NCBI RefSeq assembly: GCF_905475345.1
Contig: NC_066589.1
Span: forward strand, 2,847,501-2,911,500
DNA: 64,000 bases
Source: Vespula vulgaris
Lineage: Eukaryota; Arthropoda; Insecta; Hymenoptera; Vespidae
Reading direction: 5' to 3'
Part shown: positions 12,704-57,414 of the stretch, in pieces
Position numbering within the stretch: the stretch's first letter is position 1
How the letters are laid out: every line of letters begins with the position of its first letter
The notes under the pieces: generated by a model
Told to the model about the DNA's origin: nothing
Databases searched by the model: none
What the model saw: the letters and a program-made list of their open reading frames with translations, nothing else
Made by a program: the position numbers and the translations under genes

Positions 12704-15700
12704 AGTATGAATAGTTTCCTGTTATTAGGCGAGATATTTAAATTCGCATAAATAAAACAATTTTAATATAAATGTCATATATAATCATTAACAAATTTAA
12801 ATTAAATAACAAATAAATCAACTATATTGAATCATGTATTTTTTTAGCTCTCGCAAAACTCATAAAAACTGCATTATATAATTTTTATTTATATAAGAGA
12901 GTTCCTGAGTATGAGAGAGATTCAACTTAGAATTCAACTAGCTGGCCGACTCATATATTACGTATTGTTTATTAATTATAGCGGAACGATCAATTGTATT
13001 TTATTATTTCCGTGATGGAGATAAAAGAATTCGTAGGATGAACGCGAATGTAGGATAACCTTTGTTGTCTATAATGAATCATACTGGAACTGAAGGTCAG
13101 ACGTTCTTTAATGGAATATGATTTACATTAATTATCATATGAAATATAATATAACAATTTGTCGACACTTTTAATAAATATTTATTTAATTAATTTTTAT
13201 TGATGAAGTTACAGATAATAATGTAAAAAAAACTATATCACGATATAGTTTCAATACGTTTGATTCCATTTTATTTATAATTTTTAGAATAAATTGGACA
13301 TTTAGGATAATCTGATATAACATTTTATTCTACAAATTTATTTTTCATTCATTAAGTAATTATTTTATAATGATCTATGTTAACAATAAGCACAACCATA
13401 ATTCTTGATCGATTTTCATGAACAAGGTCAAAATCTTTTTTTCTAATTATAACTAAATATTAAAGTACTGTTGATGGACTTTGTTTATTCTAAATTAATT
13501 AATTGATACTGTTTGATCGAATAATAACAACGAAAACTTTCGAGTAATAACCAATAGCATCGCTTGTTTTCATTTCTACAGAATTTGATTAATCTATAAA
13601 CAATCACTAGGCTAATAAAATCATTTATATTATTGCACAAAAGTTTATTAAAAAAATGAATTATTGAAAAATAGACGTTTAATATAAAATATGTGTTGAA
13701 TAAGTAAAGGGGAATCAGTATGCTGATTCAAATACGACGAGTCAAGAAAAAGAGAAAAAGAGAGAAAGGGTCATGGCAATAAAATAGCCTGATCGTATTT
13801 TGTGGCGAATGTCGGTTATGCAATGTTGATTCTTTTACTTTCTCTCAGCATGTCTGAAGAATATGCTGGCACGAATGTTAGTGCATGCTCGCTAATGTAC
13901 GTTCAAACACGTTACGTTAAAGAATAAATCAATAGATTTTCTATATAGAAATCCGTGTTATCAAAATATCTTATAAATTATTTTTAGAAGATATTCAATT
14001 TATTTATTTTATCTATCGAAACTTTCGTGCAAGTATTTCGATGATGAATTTTATTTCGCTTCAAAGTGCTATCAAATTACTTGTGTATAAAAAGAAATGT
14101 TGAAAATTGGCCAGTGACGTGACTCATAAAACTCTGTGACAACAGGTGTTTCGCAGTTTAGTGTATTATAAAAGATAATGATATGAATGTTTATTTAAAT
14201 TAAAAATATTCAAAATAAAAATAGAATATATACGCGTTTAAATATGTCGTGACAATGATTTACAATAATTTGCATGATTTTTAAATGACTATGTCTTAAC
14301 ATTAAAATTAAATGAAACGTGAAAATTAATAAATAATTCGTATAATGTTATGATAATAGAATTAAATTTGGTAAGTGTATTATGGAAATAATAAAAATTT
14401 AATTTCAACGTTTTGAAATATAAATGTATTTTCACATATCTCGAAATACTATACAATAATTTCTAATAAAGATACTGAAGCTGTAGGATTTAATTTTATT
14501 TAATCTAATGAACAACCAAATCTCAATCTTTTTTCGTGACATTCACTGAATTAAAAATTTCAATTGTTTCATTTCATGAAAAATAGAATTTTTTAAGGTA
14601 AATAAGGATGTTAACCTTCTTTTTAATAATTCCGAATGCATATTCATGCATTCTATTAATATCGTTCTTTGCTTATGTATAATATTTGCATATCTTCTCT
14701 TTTTTCTATACAAGCTATTAATCTGTAATATAGAACAACATTCGTATAAAAAGGGATTAATATACATTATCAATTAATATAAAATTATAATTAAATATGA
14801 TATACAGTAACTTTTCAATCAATGTATGTTATATAATGTTTATTTAGTATTTATTCTTTTCCCTTTTCCTTTGATATTTTTATAATGCATAAATTTTCCG
14901 ACTTTACAAAATGTAAATCAATGTAAATCAATGTAATGATAAGCGTTTATGTTCTCGATTGCAAATATAATATAATATAGTTACGTTCAAGAATACTGTG
15001 TTAGAAATACATCTGCTTTTTTACCATTCAAATCGTAAGTATACATAACATTACAAACAAATTATAGAAAAGAGCCTTTGATATGCAATATATAATATCG
15101 AAGAACTATTTCGATTCTCGAATTGTAATAATCGAAATATTCCCTTTAAATCGTGCAATAATGTCTATGTAAAAAAATTGTCTCAGTAATTTTTATAAAT
15201 TTTGATTTTACTTATATTTTTTTATTTCATTTGTATTTTTCTTTTAGTAAAATTAATGGAAAAGAAAAAAATTAAAGGGGGTGGAGAACAAATATGTGAT
15301 GGACCTTGACATTGATTAAGGACGTGAAAGGAGAATCGTGTAACCTTTTAATGAAAACGTTTACAAAATCGTCGATATTTCCTAAATCATTCCGGAAGTC
15401 AAATTAAACTAGTAAAATCATGCGAATGATTTCTATCGACATTCGATGTTCTCATAAATTTCTGGTAAGTAGTAATAGATTTATAAAAACATTTTATTTT
15501 TTTTTTATTTCAGTCTAATTACAATTCACGATAAAGTAATTAAGTGAAATAAAAAAAAATTACAAACGTATAAAAGTATCTTTATTGCTCTTCTCGTAAC
15601 GAGTAATCAAATATAATTCTGTTTAACGGACTGATATGTACATTGTTTAATTAACACGCACGCGCAAAAGATCGAATAGAAGGTATATATTTAATTAGTA

Positions 15701-16262
15701 TGCATAGCAAAACTAATAATGTTAATTATAATAATTATAAATTAATAAAGTTGTATAGGAAATAAACGTGTATTACGTATATATATATGTATGTGTATAT
15801 ATATACACATATGTGTGTATGTACCGGGCGTCTCATTCAAATTATGATATGGCCAAATCCTATTAGTTTTATAAACAAATATTTCAAATAGAAGTTGTTA
15901 GTTTTTCTATAGAAAAAGCAATACTTATGATAATTATTTAGTAATCAATGAAATATTAATGAAAATATGTAAATAACTGTAAATGCATATGTAAGTACTC
16001 CTAGTTTTGATATTGTAATATCGATATTTTTTACAACTTTTGTTAGGCTTAAAATATTAAAAAATAATTTTAAAAAATTATTACAACTTCCATATCTTGA
16101 CAGCTGCACTCTTTACGAAATAGTAATAATAAATATTACATTCTCTTCTTTTATAAGATCAGAGATATTTTCAGCATATCATTTAAAATGAGATATCTGG
16201 TAGAGTATACACGCGATTTACTTTCTTTCGATCCATCAGCTTTAAACGTTCTCAGTTTCATC

Positions 16263-16302
16263 ATTCAGAATTAAATGCTCTCAGGAGCATTTAATTCTGA
16301 AT
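16263..16302. repeat. Perfect 18-bp-stem hairpin
   Basis: Arms 16263-16280 (ATTCAGAATTAAATGCTC) and 16285-16302 are exact reverse complements around a 4-nt TCAG loop. There is no associated gene. Function unknown. Confidence 0.9.
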
Positions 16303-16770
16303 TAAATGATCAGAAACAAAAAGATCTTTGTAACTTTTAAATGTAGTTTCGATAAAGTTATATATATGAATGTGTTTTTTCATTTTTATTTTTTTATATA
16401 ATATTTTTTATAGTTATCAATTATAATTTGTTTAAAGTAAAATATTGAGTAAGTTCTATTAACTCTGGTGGAGATAGTAAGTAAAAGATATTTTCCAACT
16501 AGTGGTCCACACCTTCATTAGTTCACTTCACTGGCATAAGCAAATGTTGGTAGTAGAGTGGAATTGATTGCTTGTTGTTAGATCGAATTAATTAGCTGTT
16601 GTTAGAATCTTCTTGGGTAGTCTTCTCGTGATATATTTAGTGTATAGATTGAAAGCTAAGTTAATGCTTTATGTTCTAAGATATAACGAACATAACTTGT
16701 ACGAATAGATGAAATTCAGTAAATTAAGCAATTACGTATGTATTTTATTTTTTCTTTACTGAACCGCCTA

Positions 16771-16822
16771 TATCTTATTTTTACATTTTATTAAATATTT
16801 AATAAAATGTAAAAATAAGATA
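16771..16822. repeat. Perfect 52-bp palindrome
   Basis: Every base from 16771 to 16822 is mirrored by its complement with no loop beyond the central TA. Each arm begins TATCTTATTTTTACATTTTA. The sequence is AT-rich but not a simple TA repeat, so the symmetry is not a trivial low-complexity effect. Confidence 0.93.
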
Positions 16823-17741
16823 AATGTGTGCATCTTTATATGTGATTTTTTTTGCAATAGTCATAAATATACATTACGTTAGCATTAATTTTAAATTTAG
16901 GATAGATATAAAATGAAATTCGAAGAAACGTGAACGTTTGTCACGCTTATTATAGTGTATCATTCTGACACATCTCAGAGTAAGCTTTGTATAGAAGCAT
17001 TAATCATATTATAAAAATACTTACAAGTAACCTAACTTACCATTCCATGATTGATCAATGTTTCTAATTTTAAGTTATTCTAATACTATCGTACGCCATA
17101 AATTAGAAGTAGATATTTTCCATTTCAATGAAAGTTCTTTTTCCCTTGTTGACGGTGATTCTCTTAGCAAATATCGAAATCGACTTTCTAATATAATATT
17201 CAGGAGAAAATTTTATTGTTCAACTCTCACAGACATTTCTCATTACTCAAAAATGATTAATACAAACCTTAGTATGTAGAATATAATATGTACTATTTTT
17301 CTAACGATGCAAAGCAATTTTGTAACGCAATTTCGGAAACGTTCATTTTCTTTTTTTCTTTAATATTTTTATCCAAAGATTTAATCGACCTTAAATTCTA
17401 TTGAATCTTAAAATCTGTTTATATATTTTTATTTATTTTTTTGTATTTGCAATGTTCAAAATTTTTCTAATCGATTCAATCTCCATTATACTTTCAATTT
17501 ATATAATAAATGCATACGCATTAGACATAAATTTGTCAGACATAAGCCTGAATTCATAGATTCGAAATATTGTTTTTAAAAATTCTTTGACTATTTGACC
17601 CAGTGGCCAATTGTACCAGAGATGAAAGGAGAGATCATTTCGACCAATCACGTGTTTGAACAAGCACGGACTACCTGTCGCTCGACTCACGTGGTCCAGA
17701 ATGTCTCATCTAGCTTGTTTCTAAGAAGGGACAAGAGACTG

Positions 17742-17744
17742 TGT

Positions 17745-17827
<83 letters not shown>

Positions 17828-18016
17828 AAAAAAGAAAAGAAAAAAGAAACGAAAGAGAGAAGAAGAAAAAAAATAGAGTAAGAAAGAGCGACAAAGAAAG
17901 AAGGATTGAAAGAATGAGCGGGAGAGAAGGAAAGAGAGAGAGAGAGAGAGAGGGAGATTGAAAGAAAGAGCGAGAGAGAATGAGAGAGAGAGAGACGAAA
18001 GAGAGAGAGAGGAAAA
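17742..18016. repeat. GA-rich microsatellite block
   Basis: Interrupted (GA)n tracts and AAAGAAAA-type purine runs over about 275 bp on the plus strand. Apparent Ser/Leu-rich or Arg/Glu-rich open frames across it are artefacts of the repeat. Confidence 0.9.
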
Positions 18017-20249
18017 TGGATGTAGGCAGTATGTAACTGACGATAGTGGGTTAGAAAGAGAGAGGTAGAAAGGAAAAAGAATAAAACCATGGAGGTCACT
18101 AAGCGAGTAGGAATAGAAAAGAGGCAGGGATGGGAGGGAATAACCATAGAATCGTTTCCGTTTCCCCTTCTCGATACGCATCACGGTATGTGAGTCGAGC
18201 AACGTTTGACACTCACGAAGGAGTGTCGTTTGTGAGCAGTTAAAAGAGACTATTATGATCCGCTCGTGTTCACGTATCTGATGCTTTGACATCGCTTCGT
18301 ACGGTCGGATTTCGAGAATAATCTTAGCTGATTAATCGTAGCTGATTGGACGAGAAGAATATTGACTTCGAATTGGTCAATGAAAGAATGGCGAGTCTTC
18401 TTAACTCTTTTTGTGTCCATATAGGTATGTATTTTCGTAAATAAATAGCGAGTTGTTGTTGTGAAATCGTTAGTCTTGGTATTTTCTAATGAATCTCGGA
18501 ATTTCATTATTACGAGCATCGGAGTTATACGAAAATATAATTATAACGAATCGAAGCAAATTCGCACGGTTTTAATAAAAAGTGAAAGCTTCTATTTGAT
18601 CGGTCCGTTCGCTGATGAAACCATCTCTCAAATATATATATGAAATTTTGCAACCGAAGAATCTCTCTGTTCGACTTGGATCTTCCTCGGAGTAAGTAAT
18701 CTTTAATTATAGAGTTAAAAAGATTAACTTCAATCGGTGATATCACTTTTTTGTTTTTCAAACGATATATTTTTTTTTCTTTTCCTTTTTTTATTGCGAA
18801 TCGGTAATATTGAAAATTGTGTTTTTTTTTATCATCGATTGAATAGTTTTCTATATCTTCAATATTTCATATATTTCGCCTGAATTCGTTCTAATTTACT
18901 TTCTTTTTCGTTTGAGAAGAATAGAATATAAGAAAATATATAATAAATATTATAATAGTAATAATTATAATAAATAAATTTAGAGTCGTTGTTTTGAATT
19001 TCTGATTTAAAAACAACAAGAACAATGTTATGCAAGGCCTTTGTCTTTCAGTTTGATTTCTAATATATTTTCCATGTTCAATTAATTACTGCTCAATTAA
19101 TATTTATGACATATAACTTGTGACATTTAACAAGCATTATGTTAACTTTTGTCAATACAATGTAATACAATAGTTCTATATACTCGCTTAATAATTAAAA
19201 AAAAATAATTGATTGAAATATTTAATTAATTGGAAAACTATAGTGTTCTGTAAGAATAATTAACAATCATTAAATTTCCAATTCAGTCGAAAATTGATTA
19301 TTTTACTTCATATTATGAAAATATTTAACATATGAGATTATGATACTTTATTTAATTAAGTAAATACTTCTATATGTATTAAAGTAGAGAAACAAAATAT
19401 ATTGTAAAAGTAAATATATTTCATATATTTAATTTTCATATAGGAAAGAGAGAGATAGAGTATGAATTCTATATCGATAACAAAATAAGATTACTTATCT
19501 TTTCAATCGAGATAGTGTCTGCGATAGTGATTCATTCAAAGTCGCATAATGTTACGTCGAACGACAATTTATAATAGAAGTGAAAATTAAAGGAACAACT
19601 TAAAATTTATATACATTATTAAAATAATGCATTACTCGTTAAAACCATCATATAGGCGTTAAATTAATTCATTACCTTCAAATTTTACAACAGGTTTGTC
19701 ATATTATTACTACATTCTTAATTTTTGCAAAGTACGCATATACACACGTATACACACATACCACCTCGTTATCTATCAGAGAAAAGGAGAGAATAAATAT
19801 TTATAAAAATTGTTGTATATTTATTCAATAAAAGAGAAAGTTTAGGTTTGTTCTTCGTGTTTACGATTTATGCATTCAGATATAAAATTTGATAATTTGC
19901 CTATGGAAAACGTTCGTGACCTTTTCGATATTTTATTTAGATATAGTTTTTATCTTTTAACCGTAGATAGACATTCAAAGTATTTAGTTTTTTTCCTGTA
20001 CAAAGATTAAAAACTCTTAATTCTAGATTAAAAAAAAAAAAAAATGAAATAAAAAGAAAAGAAAAGAAAAAGAAAAAGAACAAGAAAAAAATACAAATTC
20101 GAAAGTTATTCAAAATGGAACAAAAAATTAAAAACATATGAAAGTCTTTTGACGAAGGTCATAACAGATAAGAATTTAAATAATTATCAATGGATATAAA
20201 TTCTAAATGTAAACAAATAATTTCAATCAGTTGATTTCGCTAATTAATA

Positions 20250-20291
20250 ATTTCATTTCAGTTTGAAAAGCGGAGAAGTACAGTAAGCTGA
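20250..20291 (+). other. CDase: 3' splice site and 5'UTR tail of the ceramidase gene
   Basis: A polypyrimidine stretch ending TTTCATTTCAG at 20261 is followed by a 30-nt leader ending TGA and then the ATG. This implies at least one upstream non-coding exon. Candidates lie in the GC-richer stretch 18150-18700, for instance donor GTATGT at about 18424 or GTAAGT at about 18691, but I cannot choose between them. Confidence 0.6.
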
Positions 20292-51403
<31,112 letters not shown>

Positions 51404-52287
51404 CCATATATTTTGCCATGTAGAATTTTTTCTTAGTCATTCAATGAAATAAATACGCTTCATGATCATATTTACTTATGTACATATGAAAAATATTTAC
51501 TTATTGTGTATTTGAAACTTCATGAATGTTCGAAATATAAAATAAATTCTCTTTTTCTTTTGTTATAAAAAATAAAAGAAAAAACAAATAATAATTTTAC
51601 TTCTATATAAATTATTTGAAGTATACACTTTCAGAGTAAAAAGTGGTAGCAGTAAAAGAAGGAAAATAAAATGAGTACGAAAAAGAGGATAGGAATGGAT
51701 TACGTGCGATTAAATGGAAAGCGTTCTTGTAATTCATTTTAATATCTGCAAGTTTTCTTATCTCCCAGATAAATCTATTTTAATCTATGGAAGAACTTTA
51801 ATCTTGTAATTGTTATAGAAAAGTTTTATTTCGTTCCTGTTGCGATAGTAATATATGTCAGTACCTGTTACTTTTTATCCTTTTTCGTTTCTAATCAGCG
51901 TTTAATATTAGAATCAATTTTAGTACTAAACATTCTAGAAGTATAAATACATAGTACATGTATTTATCTATACATAAATGTACATTTATATAATTTAACG
52001 TTAATTATGCAAATTATGCAAATTATGAATTATCTATGCGAGCTTATCCTTACTTAACTATGCTAACTTATATAGATCTTCTATTATAATTACTATCATT
52101 ACTTATTTATCAATATTTATTAATTTTTTTTAATATCTTAGATCCTCATAAATTCTTCATTATTATTTATTCTTAATTTTATTATTCTTTTTTAAGTTCA
52201 TTATGTTATTTATTAGCATAAAAATTATTTAGATTTCATACATGGTTGTATGAATAAGCAAAGGATAAATATACATATATATATATA

Positions 52288-52395
<108 letters not shown>

Positions 52396-52881
52396 GTAAT
52401 TAAAATGCATTCTTTGAACTGAATGCAATGTTACATTTATATTTAAGATTTTCTATAACGTTTTAAATTATTCATTCACATATTGATACATATGTTCTAA
52501 TATTAATATTAATGTTATTTAAATACGTTTGAATTTTTGTAAAAAGGAATCTACTGATAAAATGAAGACTCGTATACGTTACAGAAAAAAAAAAACATTC
52601 GAAGACATCATATCAAATGACATATCAATGAAGAAGTTATATAGACGGTCATTCTTGTTTTTTTTTTTCTTTTCTTTAAAGAATATAATGGTAAGTACAA
52701 ATTTTTTAGCAAAAGTGTAGCAATGATTTCTCTTATATCTTCATTAGTACTACAAAAGATTAATTGTAACTCCAAAATTACTTGTGAAAACAATAATGAT
52801 CGATTATTTTTTATCGGTAATTGAGAATAATGAAAAAAATATTTAGGAACGTCGAAGCCGATCAAGTCAAATCAGTATTTT

Positions 52882-52914
52882 AATGAACGTTAATCGACTA
52901 GTTAAACGTTCATT
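52882..52914. repeat. 10-bp inverted repeat AATGAACGTT / AACGTTCATT
   Basis: Exact arms at 52882-52891 and 52905-52914 around a 13-nt spacer that is itself partly symmetrical. It could be a factor-binding site or chance. Confidence 0.5.
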
Positions 52915-53873
52915 GAAAGAAGGAATTTCAAATTCGAACTTCGACTTACGAGAGCCTTGACCGTCTCCTGATTCAAAATTTTCCATCGTAATTTTAATTA
53001 CATTATGTCATGGTGACACGAATTTATTGCTTCATTTGCACGGTAGACGGTATACGAATCTTTCACATAATAATTCATTCGGTCATCGTACGAAAAATTT
53101 AATTCTTTTCTTCTCCTTCTTTTTTTTACGCTAAAGTTTAAGTACAATAAACAAAAAATCAACTTTAGATGATGAAACTCATGAGATGTTAGATGTAAAT
53201 AGAATTTCATTCAAAGCAAGTTTTAAAATTCCGAAAGTGCTTGAAAATGGACTTCTGTATTGTTAACATAAACATATTTTACAAAGTACATTTCGATCAA
53301 GGTTTATAATTTTTGTTTTATATCTTGTAATCGAATTTTTCGCAATAAATACGTCAATGTTGATTAAAGAAAGAACAATCGTTTTTTATTTCTTTATACA
53401 ATTTCTGCATTAAATATCTCGATATCTTTACATATAAGTTATAGCTTCTTTTATTCTTAATTTTTTTATTTGATAAATCGGTGAAGAGGCGTTTAACGAG
53501 ATTTTAGAAAAGAAAGAAAAACGTTTACTTGTTTTTAATTCACGAAATACTTCGTCTTCGTTTCTTTTTCTTTTCATTTCAAAAACGCGTAGGTGGATAT
53601 TTTTATCCACTCGTCCTAATAGCGTCGATCGATAATGTATGGACAGTTATAGAATGTATAGGATAGTTTTCGAATATTATACGATGTATAGGATAGATTT
53701 CTCAAAATAACGATACTTGAGCTTGACCCTTCTTACGTTTTATCCATTTCTAAAAAAAGATGCATTCGCAAAGAAAACGAATTTAAAAACTGAAAAATCT
53801 ATTTTCAGACCTATCTAATCTCACTTGACTATTCGTTCTAACTTTAAGTTATTTTATTTAAGTGAGAAGGTAG

Positions 53874-53909
53874 CACGTGCGTCCCGAACACGTGCGACTG
53901 ACTGACGTG
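53874..53909. promoter_or_regulatory. Paired CACGTG E-boxes
   Basis: CACGTGCG occurs twice, at 53874 and 53889 (15 bp apart), followed by GACGTG at 53904. bHLH and bHLH-PAS factors bind CACGTG. The site is 2.5 kb past the ceramidase end and 2.7 kb before the GPCR ATG, so the target is unknown. Confidence 0.35.
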
Positions 53910-54043
53910 TTTACATATGAAATTGCCTAAGTTATCGAACATTACGATTTATTGTGTGGAGCGAAATTAGGTTTACGTGGAATTAATTAGCTAGCACGAA
54001 AAGTGAAAGTTTCTATATAGTTTAATATAATTTTAATTTTTTA

Positions 54044-54089
<46 letters not shown>

Positions 54090-54638
54090 TATTCATATTA
54101 TCTCTTAGCTTGTTCGAGAATCAATTGAAAAATAATACAACAGTATTGAATATGTAACAAAATAATGTTTTTATACGTAGAACAAACTGTTTTCAAAGAT
54201 ATATATTAAATTCGTTTAATCTTAAAATTAACAAAATTTATAAACAAACTTATTATTTACAGAAATTTGTATTTAATATAATTAAACCTTATTTAATATA
54301 ATTTTGTCGTAGTTAAATAAAGAGAAAGTATATAGACATTTACTAATATTCGATTTAGTTTGAAATTGACAATAAAAAGAGAAATAATAAAAGGGGAAAC
54401 AATCGTCAAAAAAAATTGCCTTAGTTTTTGGGGAATTTCGTTGTAACCCCTGTTGTAATTGAACTTTGTTCTTCTTCGACCTAGTTTCTTAGTTAAGTTA
54501 GTTTACCAAGAAGGATAGAAACAAACTACTTTTTTTGTTCTTCGCCCTTTTAATACTTACTTTTGAAAGCTTTCTAGACAAGGGTTCTCTATACATTATT
54601 TTTTCTAGCTTTCTATATCTTGGTTTTTCACATTTCTT

Positions 54639-54675
<37 letters not shown>

Positions 54676-55022
54676 ATAATATATATATATTAGGTCGAAT
54701 TATAAATAAGTGCTATTTTATTGTAATGAATTCTTTACTTATAACCGTGTATAAATACCGTTTTATAGTAATAAATTTCGACTTATTTACATATCTCATT
54801 TATAAATCAATCTAATAGCCATGCAAAATGATACATTAAAACATTATTTTATAAACTAAAATATTATTTCATATTTAAAATTTCATTCCAATAACAAATT
54901 TCTTCTCATCATAAAATATCGTTTTACAAAAATATAATTATCGATTTGATACATAATTATATGTCATTTTATTGTAAACTCATTTATAATAAAACTGTGT
55001 AATTATAAATCAATTCAATATT

Positions 55023-55063
<41 letters not shown>

Positions 55064-55436
55064 TTCTCTTTTTCTCTATCTCAAAGATATATTTATTCTT
55101 TTATCTAATTATCTATCTATATGAATCCATATATGCATATATGTAAATATCGTATATTATAGTCGTTTCAGTGCACAAAATCCAATCTACAAGGCGTCAA
55201 TTTATTTTAGCCACCATACTCACACAATACAATCTCCGAAGTTCCATTATTTAGCAGCGGTAAGGTTAAAAAAGGTTTGAGACCTTTCCTGAAAACTTGC
55301 CAATCGATTAATTTTTTCCAGAGAAAGGTTCTCGTAAAAAACGTCCCTTTTAAAGGTCGAAGATCGCGAAGAAAAGTTCCCTCTCCCGTTTTTTGTATAT
55401 CGATGGAGATGCAGAATGAAATGATGAGGAGTTATA

Positions 55437-55468
<32 letters not shown>

Positions 55469-55559
55469 AGAATTAAAAAAATAAAGGAATAAAGAAAAGA
55501 AAAAAAAAGAAAATAAAATAGACGAAAAGAGACAATAGTGGTAACGACGCAATTCAATT

Positions 55560-55730
55560 TATTCAGAATAAAGGAAGACTCGATTCGCGAGGACGACGGC
55601 CTGAACGGATGGTCAGAGACGACGCAGAGAGTGCCGGCCGGTTTCTTCCTCTTCGCGGCTGTTTCGCATCGCAGTCGCGATTCGTGCGGCACCCGTGACG
55701 GCTCGTGTGCGATTAAACGGTCATCATTTA
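55560..55730. promoter_or_regulatory. CpG-rich island, candidate promoter or first exon of the GPCR gene
   Basis: About 170 bp with many CpG dinucleotides and much higher GC than its AT-rich surroundings, 0.9 kb upstream of the GPCR start codon. Open frames exist on both strands but match no family I recognise and run into low-complexity sequence. A non-coding transcription start region is the simplest reading. Confidence 0.35.
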
Positions 55731-56326
55731 TCTCTCTTTCTCTTCTTACTACTTATCCCACCTTTCGAAAATCACGGGTATACAAAATCAAATTATAAAA
55801 AAGAATAAGAAGAAAAAGGAAAAGAGGAAGAAGTAAATTCATTCATTTTCTTTTTTTTTATCATTATTTTTTCTTATTTTGTATTCTGTTCAAGTATATT
55901 TTAAAATTAAAGAAATTTGAGAAGAAAGAAAAAATAAAAGAGAAAAGAAAGATAAACAAGAAATCATCATTCGTTTCCTCTCTTTATTTTTATCTTATTT
56001 TCGTATCGCTAAGATATCGTTCTATAAATTTCGAGTGGAACAAGAGGAAAAAAAAGAAAAAGAAAAGGAAGATAAAAATATTTCGAAAAGGCTTATAGTC
56101 CTTTATTCTTTCCTTTTTTATTTTTATTCTTTCATTTACTTTTCTCGAGTGTTATACAGGATCACGTGGGTACTAAAATCAACTCGAACACAAAAAAAGT
56201 TAAATTCTTCTATCTCGTACCTTTCCTACATATCTTCGACGATCACGTGTGTGCAATCTAAAAGGAAACAGAAGAAAAATAACAGAGGAATCCTTTCAGT
56301 TTTTACATGATCTTAAACGACCAAAC

Positions 56327-56558
56327 TTTTTGCTCTGCAGAAGAACTGTGTTTGACTTCACAATTGAGAAATAATGAGTGAAATCAAACGTTTCTCACAA
56401 CCTACTTTAAAGCTTTCATAAGAAAGAAAAAAGGTAAGAAAAAGAAAAGAAGAGAAGGAAGAAAAAACAATCAAAGAATGTTCTTGAAAGAAAAACTAGA
56501 AAGGAAAAGAAGTTCGACTTTAAAGGTATGATAGCCAATAGGAACGAGAGAAATAACG
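56327..56558 (+). other. Probable 5'UTR of the GPCR gene with an acceptor at 56340
   Basis: TTTTTGCTCTGCAG at 56327-56340 is a good 3' splice site, followed by about 218 nt of AG-rich leader to the ATG. A spliced non-coding first exon upstream is therefore likely, possibly in the CpG-rich island 55560-55730. This is inferred from sequence signals only. Confidence 0.4.
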
Positions 56559-57414
56559 ATGGAGAATACTCTGTCAGCGAGTTTAATACCGCCAACCAGT
56601 TTGATTTACTCGACGTTGAAAGAAAATCTTCTTCCGCAATTGAACTGTGAATCGTGTTACCATAATCATACGACTTCGGCGATTCTAACCGAAGAAAGTT
56701 ACTCGATGATAGCTCGAAGGGATTCTCTCTACATAGTAATACCTGTCACGATAATCTATGTATCAATATTCATTACTGGTACGATCGGTAACATAAGCAC
56801 GTGTATAGTGATTGCACGCAACAAGTCGATGCACACAGCAACAAATTATTATCTCTTCAGTTTAGCTGTATCGGACTTGTTGCTTTTAATATCAGGTTTA
56901 CCTGCTGAAATTTATTTGGTATGGTGCAAATACTCTTATATTTTTGGCGAAGGATTTTGTGTTATACGTGGGTTGGCCGCAGAAACATCGACAAATGCCT
57001 CGGTATTAACGATCACGGCGTTCACAGCCGAAAGATACGTTGCTATTTGTCATCCTTTTCTATCACAGACTATGTCAAAGTTATCACGTGCCGTTAAACT
57101 GATCCTCGTGATCTGGTTGGTGGCATTATCCTTCGCATTACCTCAAGCCCTACAATTTGGTGTTGTTCGTCATGGGATAAAACAAGAAATAGTTATGTGT
57201 ACGGTGAAACGAATTATAATAAAGCATTCCTTCGAGATGTCGACTTTCCTCTTCTTCATCGTACCCATGAGCCTTATCACTGTTCTATATATCCTTATTG
57301 GTCTCAAGTTAAGAAAATCGAACATGATGAAGAAAAGACCTGGAAATGGAGAGTCACAAAGAAGCTGCAGGCATTATCCTGGGAAAAATTCCAGAAAAAT
57401 TCTTAAGATGCTCG
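56559..57414 (+). CDS. Pyrokinin/PRXamide receptor-like GPCR, first coding exon (TM1-TM5)
   Basis: Class A neuropeptide GPCR of the pyrokinin/neuromedin-U receptor group; these respond to C-terminal PRXamide peptides. This exon encodes 285 complete codons and ends CTCG|GTAAGT in phase 1, so the gene continues. An upstream in-frame TAG supports the ATG. The extracellular N-terminus (1-57) has a glycosylation site at N36. TM1 is about 58-82 (with GN), TM2 95-116 (SLAVSD), TM3 137-157 followed by ERY at 158-160 and AICHPF, TM4 181-199, TM5 227-249. Cys134 and Cys214 are placed for the conserved disulfide. The stretch ETSTNASVLTITAFTAERY and the MSKLSRA second loop favour a pyrokinin over a CAPA receptor. 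TM6-TM7 and the tail are not seen before the window ends. Confidence 0.88.

Larger units (their letters stand above)
11270..20249. other. Intergenic region between nudel and ceramidase (divergent starts)
   Basis: Nine kilobases between two divergently transcribed genes. No coding exon was recognised. Contents: an inverted-repeat element (12531-12703), a hairpin (16263-16302), a 52-bp palindrome (16771-16822), a GA-rich block (17742-18016) and a GC-richer stretch at 18150-18700 that may hold the ceramidase promoter and leader exon. Confidence 0.6.

Noticed and set aside
13850..13926. Short open frame MSEEYAGTN... of 25 codons
   Set aside because: Too short, no recognisable motif, and the ATG sits within a small local inverted repeat. 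No independent support.
15822..15850. CCGGGCGTCTCATTCAAA, resembling a mariner-type terminal repeat
   Set aside because: No reverse-complement partner or transposase remnant was found nearby. One end is not enough to call an element.
17687..18292. Long Ser/Leu-rich open frames on the minus strand
   Set aside because: They are translations of GA/CT repeat DNA. The same kind of frame appears at every GA tract (28482-28772, 36623-36958, 59118-59513) and has no complexity or family match.
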